Origin: Paenibacillus sp. SY21-1
Lineage (GTDB): Bacteria > Bacillota > Bacilli > Paenibacillales > Paenibacillaceae
DNA length: 64,000 nt
Assembly (NCBI RefSeq): GCF_005222705.1
Contig: NZ_STGF01000032.1
Span: 1 to 64,000 of the forward strand
Direction: 5' to 3'
Both the position numbers and the translations under genes were made by a program. Shown piece after piece: positions 58,870-64,000 of this stretch (positions within the stretch are counted from its first letter, which is position 1; each line of letters opens with the position of its first letter). The notes below the pieces were generated by a model. The model was not told the origin of the DNA. It saw only the letters and a list, made by a program, of their open reading frames with translations, and ran no database searches.

Positions 58870-59310
58870 ATGGTTGCAGCCGGAGCATTGCTCCTGTTTT
58901 GGGGATATCGCATTTTTTATCGATGGCTGTATGCGCCAGCAAGCATGAATCGTTTGCGTCTTGGCAAGGGCGGAGCGCTGAAGCCTGATGACGAACATAT
59001 CGCGCTGCTGGAGCAAGCGGGTTACGAGGTTACTTCCGGGAAACATAGGATTCCCGTTCCAATTGAACTTGACGGCGCGCCGCTTGGCAGCGGCAGCCGG
59101 TTGTACATTGATTATATAGCAGAGAAGGACAAGCGGATGTATGTCGTGAAGACGGCACGCGAGCGCATGCCGATGGATTGGAGTGCAAGCGGCGTTCGGG
59201 AACGACTGCTCGTTTACGCCTTGCTTTTGCCTGAATGCTCAGGGGTGCTGGTCGTGGACGCCAAGCTGAGGAGCGTTAGAAAAGTTACGTTTCATATATC
59301 CGATTTTTAA
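58870..59310 (+). CDS. Membrane-anchored protein of unknown function
   Basis: A ~146-aa protein with one N-terminal membrane helix (MVAAGALLLFWGYRIFYRW) and a soluble domain whose alternating strands (GSRLYIDYIAEKDKRMYVVK, CSGVLVVDAKLRSVRKVTF) recall a nuclease-like fold, without catalytic residues I can name. The ATG has no ribosome binding site at a proper distance. GGAGG lies 8 nt before an in-frame CTG at 58849 that would add seven residues (LNGDWFI). It is 18 bases before argR. Confidence 0.6.
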   Translation: MVAAGALLLFWGYRIFYRWLYAPASMNRLRLGKGGALKPDDEHIALLEQAGYEVTSGKHRIPVPIELDGAPLGSGSRLYIDYIAEKDKRMYVVKTARERMPMDWSASGVRERLLVYALLLPECSGVLVVDAKLRSVRKVTFHISDF

Positions 59311-59328
59311 AACGGAGGGTTTAATTGT

Positions 59329-59781
59329 ATGAAGGGAATTCGACAATTCAGGATTAAAGAAATCATATCCAGCAAGGAAATTGAAACGCAGGAGGAACTG
59401 GTTGAAGCGCTTCGGGCGACGGGCATGCAAGTGACGCAGGCTACCGTCTCGCGCGATATGAAGGAGCTGATGCTCATCAAGGTGCCGGTTGCCGAAGGGC
59501 GATACAAGTATTCGCTGCCGCATGAGCCGAGCCGACAGAACCCGATTCACAAGCTGAAGCGTTCGTTGCTTGATCACTTTGTCCATATCGATTATACGGA
59601 TAATCTCGTCGTCATGAAATGTCAGCCGGGGACGGCTAACGCCATTGGCGCGCTTATTGACAATATGGAATGGCCGGCCGTCATGGGCACGATTTGCGGC
59701 GACGATACGATTCTAATGATTTGCAGAACGAAAGCGCAAAGCGGAGAGACTGTCGAGCAACTGCTTGAGCTACTAAATTAG
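59329..59781 (+). CDS. argR: Arginine repressor
   Basis: A 150-aa regulator of arginine metabolism (AhrC in B. subtilis). Winged helix at ~1-70 (IETQEELVEALRATGMQVTQ, ATVSRDMKELMLIKV); the C-terminal domain binds arginine and forms hexamers (GTICGDDTILMICR). GGAGGG precedes the ATG. Conserved position before recN. Confidence 0.95.
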   Translation: MKGIRQFRIKEIISSKEIETQEELVEALRATGMQVTQATVSRDMKELMLIKVPVAEGRYKYSLPHEPSRQNPIHKLKRSLLDHFVHIDYTDNLVVMKCQPGTANAIGALIDNMEWPAVMGTICGDDTILMICRTKAQSGETVEQLLELLN

Positions 59782-59794
59782 GGAGGACACATTC

Positions 59795-61510
59795 ATGCTG
59801 CGTGAGCTATCTATTCGCAATTTGGCTGTCATTGAGGAAGTGAACGTTACTTTTCATCATGGATTTCATGTATTGACAGGAGAAACCGGCGCCGGCAAAT
59901 CGATTTTGATCGATGCATTAAGCTTGGTTGTTGGGGGTAGAGGCTCCGCAGACATGGTTCGTTACGGCTGCGATAAGGCGGAGATGGAGGGCATGTTCGA
60001 TTTGCCGCCCGTTCACCCCGTTTGGTCAGTGCTGCAGCGTTTGGGCGTAAAAGCGCAGTCCGAGGAGATGCTCGTAATCAGGCGCGAGCTGTCAGCGCAA
60101 GGGAAAAGCGCCAGCCGCGTGAACGGACAGCTCGTAACGATGACGATGCTCAGGGAAATTGGAGAGTGTTTGGTCAACATACACGGCCAGCATGAGCATC
60201 AGTCGCTGCTTCGTACGGAGCAGCACTTGGAGTGGCTGGATTTGTTCGCCGGCGACTTGCTGATTGAACGAAAGCAGCAATACAGTATCCTTTTTGGGGA
60301 GCTGCAGCAGGCTAGAGCTTCCTTGAAGGAATTGGAATCTTCTACCCGTCAGAATGAACAAATGCTTGATTTATACCGTTTTCAAATCGAGGAGATATCA
60401 GCGGCTAAGCTAAAGCCCGGCGAGGATGAATGTCTTGCCGAGGAGCGGCGCAAGCTAATGTATGCAGGTAAAAGAATGGATGCCGTATCCGAAGCCTACG
60501 AGCTGCTCTACGGCGGTCAAGGTCTGGATGCGATCAGCAAGGCACTTTCCAAGCTTGAGGATATTCAAGGCTATGATACAGCTGTCCTCTCTCCGCTGCT
60601 TGAGCAGCTTCAGTCCGCCTTTTATCAAGCTGAAGATGCGGCGTTCCAGCTGCGAAGCTATCAGGAGGGCATTGAGTCGGACCCGGAGCTGCTAAGCGAG
60701 GTCGATGACCGTCTGAATATGATTAACGGCTTGAAACGCAAATACGGGGAGACGATTCCTGATATTCTTGCCTATTTGGACAAGATTGTTATAGAGCGAG
60801 ATAAAATCGAAAATCGCGATGAGCTGCTGGAGCGGCTGCAGGCGAAGGAAGCGAAGCTGTATGAAGATGCGCTGGCGCTCGCCAGGGAGCTGTCACAGCT
60901 GCGGGAGCATGCATCGTCTACCTTGTCCATCTCGATAGAGCGTGAGCTTGGCCAGCTGCAAATGTCTGCGGCAAAGTTCGGCGTGCAATTGGAGCAGACG
61001 ACAGCGCAAGCAGGCGGTTATGAGGATCGTGTCAAGCTTCATGCTACAGGCATGGATGAAGCTGTATTTATGCTATCCAGCAACCCTGGGGAACCGATGA
61101 AGCCCCTTAGCAAAATCGCCTCCGGCGGCGAGATGTCGAGAATTATGCTGGCCATGAAGAGCATTTTTGCGGAAATCGATCAAATTCCCGTGCTTATCTT
61201 TGATGAAGTCGATACAGGCGTAAGCGGCAGGGCCGCACAAGCGATTGCCGAGAAGCTGTCCAAGCTTGCGGGCAAGTGTCAGGTGTTTTCTATTACGCAT
61301 TTGCCTCAAGTCGCCTGCATGGCGGATCACCATTATGAGATACGCAAGCAGGTGGTGTCTGCGCGTACCTCCACCTCCGTCTCGGAGCTTAGCGATCATA
61401 TCCGGATCGAGGAGCTTGCCCGAATGCTTGGCGGAGTGGAAGTGACGGAAAAAACAAGGCATCATGCTCAAGAAATGCTTGATCTGGCTTACAAGCAAAA
61501 GGGCGCGTAA
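59795..61510 (+). CDS. recN: DNA repair protein RecN
   Basis: SMC-like ATPase of double-strand break repair; 571 aa. Walker A GETGAGKS at 29-36, long coiled coils (~150-350), signature LSKIASGGEMSRIMLA, Walker B VLIFDEVDTGVSG and HLPQVA. GGGAGG precedes the ATG. Follows argR by 13 bases. Confidence 0.96.
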   Translation: MLRELSIRNLAVIEEVNVTFHHGFHVLTGETGAGKSILIDALSLVVGGRGSADMVRYGCDKAEMEGMFDLPPVHPVWSVLQRLGVKAQSEEMLVIRRELSAQGKSASRVNGQLVTMTMLREIGECLVNIHGQHEHQSLLRTEQHLEWLDLFAGDLLIERKQQYSILFGELQQARASLKELESSTRQNEQMLDLYRFQIEEISAAKLKPGEDECLAEERRKLMYAGKRMDAVSEAYELLYGGQGLDAISKALSKLEDIQGYDTAVLSPLLEQLQSAFYQAEDAAFQLRSYQEGIESDPELLSEVDDRLNMINGLKRKYGETIPDILAYLDKIVIERDKIENRDELLERLQAKEAKLYEDALALARELSQLREHASSTLSISIERELGQLQMSAAKFGVQLEQTTAQAGGYEDRVKLHATGMDEAVFMLSSNPGEPMKPLSKIASGGEMSRIMLAMKSIFAEIDQIPVLIFDEVDTGVSGRAAQAIAEKLSKLAGKCQVFSITHLPQVACMADHHYEIRKQVVSARTSTSVSELSDHIRIEELARMLGGVEVTEKTRHHAQEMLDLAYKQKGA

Positions 61511-61633
61511 TGGAAGCCATTCAGGGAATGTTTTTGCGGACATAAAACGAAGGTGTCGGGGTAACTTAAAGGTACGCCAATGGCGATATTGCCTCCTTCG
61601 TCATGCGATGGAATTACAGGGAGCGTGAAATCA

Positions 61634-62962
61634 TTGAATTCCAGTCAACGGAAGCGATGGTTTGGCCTGTTTCTCGTAGTATTCATTTGCATGATCGGAA
61701 GCTCCGACCCGTTTCAACATTTTGCCGCCATTCCGAATGAACTCCGTTTATTCTCAGGCCAACTGAAACGTTTGCAAGTTGGAGTACCCGTTCATGCCGA
61801 GGTAACGGTCGACCCCGAAATGCTTCAGGTAAACGGTTCTACCCGCAACTCGTTGTCGGTCAATTTAAATGAACCTTTATCATTGCAGCCGACGCACAGC
61901 GGTCAAACAAAAATGAAAGTGAAATTATTTGGTAAAATCCCTTTTAAGACGGTCAAGGTCAATGTCGTGCCTGATTTGCGCGTTATTCCGGGTGGACAGA
62001 CAATTGGAGTCAAGGTTAAATCTGCAGGCGTGCTTGTCGTTGGACACCATCAGGTAGCCATATCTGACGGAACGAAGCAATCGCCGGGAGAGGCGGCAGG
62101 CTTGCGCCTGGGAGATCTTATCGTGCAAATAAACGGAATCAGCGTCAATGAGGTGCATAGGGTCGCTAAGCTTAGCGAGCAAGCGGGCTTGGAGAAAAAA
62201 GCTTTGCGCATTAAGTACAAGCGGTCCGGCAAATTGGCGGAAACCAATCTCAACCCTCTTTACGATGACGAGGACAAAGCATGGCGGCTCGGTCTGTATA
62301 TCCGAGACTCGGCGGCAGGCGTGGGCACTTTAACCTTCTATGCGCCAGATCAAGGGGTATACGGCGCACTTGGACATGTGATAACGGACATGGATACGCA
62401 GACGCCGATTGAAGTGGGCGAGGGCCAGATTTTACAATCCAGCGTCACATCGATCAATAAAAGTCAAAGCGGAGAGCCCGGGGAAAAACGCGCCCATTTC
62501 GTAAAGGAAAGCAAAATTTTGGGCAATGTAGAGCGAAATACGCCATTTGGCATTTTTGGAAAAATGCACGAAAATCCAATGCATAGCTATGAAGGCCACT
62601 CTATACCTGTAGCGTTCGCCGAAGAGGTAAAAGAAGGGCCGGCTCAAATTTTGACAGTAGTTAACGGTCAGAAGGTTGAACGCTTCGATATCGATATTGC
62701 CCATGTCGCCAAACAATCGGGTCCTGCAACGAAAGGGATTGTGATTAAAATTACCGACAAGCGTCTGTTAAGCAAGACCGGCGGAATTGTTCAAGGCATG
62801 TCCGGAAGTCCAATTATACAGAATGGCAAGCTGGTTGGAGCCGTTACGCATGTTTTTGTAAATGATCCTGCTTCGGGCTACGGATGTTTTATCGAATGGA
62901 TGCTGCAGGATGCCGGCGTCTTGCTGCGGGCAGCGCAAGGGGAGCTTCAAACTGCCGTATAA
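61634..62962 (+). CDS. spoIVB: SpoIVB serine peptidase
   Basis: Forespore protease that signals pro-sigma-K processing; ~442 aa. It has an N-terminal membrane anchor (~9-26), a PDZ domain (~125-205, SPGEAAGLRLGDLIVQING), and the S55 peptidase domain with His248 in GALGHVITD, Asp375 in ITDKRLL and Ser390 in GMSGSP. The spacing of the last two equals that in B. subtilis. The start is uncertain: TTG 61634 is 10 nt from AGGGAG, while ATG 61580 has only AAAGGT. Confidence 0.92.
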   Translation: MNSSQRKRWFGLFLVVFICMIGSSDPFQHFAAIPNELRLFSGQLKRLQVGVPVHAEVTVDPEMLQVNGSTRNSLSVNLNEPLSLQPTHSGQTKMKVKLFGKIPFKTVKVNVVPDLRVIPGGQTIGVKVKSAGVLVVGHHQVAISDGTKQSPGEAAGLRLGDLIVQINGISVNEVHRVAKLSEQAGLEKKALRIKYKRSGKLAETNLNPLYDDEDKAWRLGLYIRDSAAGVGTLTFYAPDQGVYGALGHVITDMDTQTPIEVGEGQILQSSVTSINKSQSGEPGEKRAHFVKESKILGNVERNTPFGIFGKMHENPMHSYEGHSIPVAFAEEVKEGPAQILTVVNGQKVERFDIDIAHVAKQSGPATKGIVIKITDKRLLSKTGGIVQGMSGSPIIQNGKLVGAVTHVFVNDPASGYGCFIEWMLQDAGVLLRAAQGELQTAV

Positions 62963-62982
62963 CTCGCTACATGGCAACGGAT

Positions 62983-63024
62983 GGGTCTGGCCAGACGGTT
63001 CAAGTCGGCCAGGCTCTTCTTTTT
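62983..63024 (+). terminator. Terminator between spoIVB and spo0A
   Basis: GGGTCTGGCC pairs with GGCCAGGCTC (G-U and one mismatch), then TTCTTTTT. Confidence 0.75.
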
Positions 63025-63071
63025 ATGAGACGAATAAAAAACGCGAACAGAGCAGATTTCGGCATGAAATT

Positions 63072-63189
63072 TGTCGAAGCGGACCGAAAGCAATCGCTAA
63101 TTGTAACAAATTTTTTATTATAACGAAAAGCCTGAAAAAAATAAAGAAAAATAATTTTCGACAGAAGGAATTCTATTCCGAATGTCGAA
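63072..63189 (+). promoter_or_regulatory. Three Spo0A boxes upstream of spo0A
   Basis: Perfect 0A boxes TGTCGAA occur at 63072-63078 (+), 63157-63163 (as TTCGACA, minus) and 63183-63189 (+). The last two are the ends of a long dyad (63155-63191). They imply autoregulation by phosphorylated Spo0A, as in B. subtilis. Confidence 0.75.
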
Positions 63190-63247
63190 AACTTTAAGCA
63201 GACAACTAGTGAGCGATAATCCAAAATCATTTAAGGGAGGCTACACC

Positions 63248-64000
63248 TTGCATACAATTGAAGTATTGCTGGCTGACGACAACAGAGAGTTCACGAATCT
63301 ATTATCCGAGTACATATCTGAACAACCTGATATGAGTGTGAGCGGTGTCGCTTATAATGGTGAAGAGGTTTTGCGTCATTTGGAGGAAGCCAGAAAAATT
63401 CCGGATGTCCTTATCCTTGATATTATTATGCCTCATCTTGACGGACTTGGCGTGTTGGAGCGTTTGAAGGAAATGAACATTTCCCCTATGCCCAAAATTA
63501 TTATGCTAACTGCATTTGGACAAGAAAATATTACGCAAAAAGCGGTGCAGCTCGGCGCATCGTATTATATTCTCAAGCCGTTTGACATGGATGTGCTGGC
63601 CAACCGTATTCGTCAGCTTGCAGGCAATCCTACCATTACGACTTCGGGAAGCTATTCGTCGACGGCCTCTTCGGCCATTAAATCCAATGTGGTTCCTATC
63701 CCGAAAGGTAAAAACCTGGATGCGAATATTACAAGCATCATTCATGAAATTGGCGTGCCTGCACATATTAAAGGCTATCAGTATTTGCGCGAGGCGATTA
63801 CGATGGTTTATAACAATATTGAAATTTTGGGAGCTATCACCAAAACGCTTTATCCCGCGATTGCGGAAAAATTCAAAACGACGCCATCCCGCGTCGAACG
63901 CGCGATTCGCCATGCCATCGAAGTCGCCTGGACGCGCGGCAACATCGACAGCATCAGCCATCTGTTTGGTTACACGATCAACATCAGCAAGTCGAAACCA
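63248..64000 (+). CDS. spo0A: Spo0A, master regulator of sporulation (cut by window edge)
   Basis: Response regulator; 251 codons are visible and the last few lie beyond the edge. The receiver domain (~1-120) has acidic pair Asp10-Asp11, phosphorylation site Asp58 in LILDIIMPHLDG and LKPFDMD. A variable linker (~125-150) leads to the DNA-binding domain, whose helices include YQYLREAITMVYNN, PSRVERAIRHAIEVAW and the end SHLFGYTINISKSKP. It starts with TTG, 10 nt after AGGGAGG's core. Follows spoIVB, as in all spore formers. Confidence 0.97.
   Translation, partial: MHTIEVLLADDNREFTNLLSEYISEQPDMSVSGVAYNGEEVLRHLEEARKIPDVLILDIIMPHLDGLGVLERLKEMNISPMPKIIMLTAFGQENITQKAVQLGASYYILKPFDMDVLANRIRQLAGNPTITTSGSYSSTASSAIKSNVVPIPKGKNLDANITSIIHEIGVPAHIKGYQYLREAITMVYNNIEILGAITKTLYPAIAEKFKTTPSRVERAIRHAIEVAWTRGNIDSISHLFGYTINISKSKP

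Noticed and set aside
62884..63123. Rightward open frames between spoIVB and spo0A
   Set aside because: They overlap the spoIVB end, the terminator and the Spo0A boxes, and lack ribosome binding sites.
1..64000. CRISPR array, tRNA or rRNA genes, prophage or defence island
   Set aside because: No regularly spaced direct repeats, no cloverleaf or rRNA segments and no phage or defence gene families were recognised anywhere in the window.

Overview
The window reads as a chromosomal segment of an endospore-forming, low-to-mid GC Firmicute of the Paenibacillus type. The evidence is the spoIIIA operon (AA to AH), spoIVB, spo0A, splB, a gerP operon and a YjcZ-type sporulation peptide, together with a gene order (yqhQ-yqhR-aroQ-yqhT-efp ... 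yqhV-spoIIIA-accB-accC-asp23-nusB-folD-xseA-xseB-ispA-dxs-tlyA-argR-recN-spoIVB-spo0A) that parallels the Bacillus subtilis map. No prophage, CRISPR array, defence island or tRNA/rRNA gene was seen. The only mobile-element trace is the start of an IS630-type transposase cut by the left edge.

Layout: 0-1.1 kb has the transposase fragment and the RNase P RNA gene (type A architecture) with its own promoter and terminator. 1.3-5.4 kb has a secreted subtilase, YpuI, a DUF1540 protein, a membrane protein and a small alarmone synthetase. 5.5-12.8 kb has an ABC ATPase coupled to a large membrane-anchored hydrolase, a queuosine-precursor transporter under a preQ1-I riboswitch, HelD and a PAS-PAS-XRE regulator. 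13-23 kb has a small Cys-rich protein, a glycogen operon (glgB-C-D-A plus a GH15 enzyme) and gluconokinase. 23-25.8 kb has the sporulation genes yjcZ-like and gerP with a divergent Hsp20-like gene. 26-33.4 kb has zur-yidD, T-box-controlled metG and a zinc ABC importer (znuA-C-B) behind a consensus promoter and a Zur-like operator, then ccdA. 33.4-35.1 kb has splB and mntR. From 35 kb to the end lie the yqh genes, efp, aspartokinase, comB, the spoIIIA operon, fatty-acid and isoprenoid precursor genes, DNA repair genes and the sporulation regulators.

How the genes work together: three themes recur. Sporulation and germination genes are spread across the window and carry recognisable sporulation promoters (a sigma-E-like one before spoIIIAA, a sigma-K-like one before gerP, and Spo0A boxes before spo0A). 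Metal homeostasis is clustered (zur, znu, mntR). Several operons are controlled by RNA leaders (preQ1-I riboswitch, Met T-box).

The most unusual feature is a family of four short dispersed elements (about 50 bp, at 1144, 27251, 41018 and 50679). All are in the same orientation and all lie between genes. They have conserved ends (GCGAAACGTTAG ... GTTTACGCTTG) and a variable middle. In the two best copies the middle differs in sequence but keeps a paired inner stem. I do not recognise this family. Start codons were re-chosen where a ribosome binding site argued for a position different from the longest open frame.
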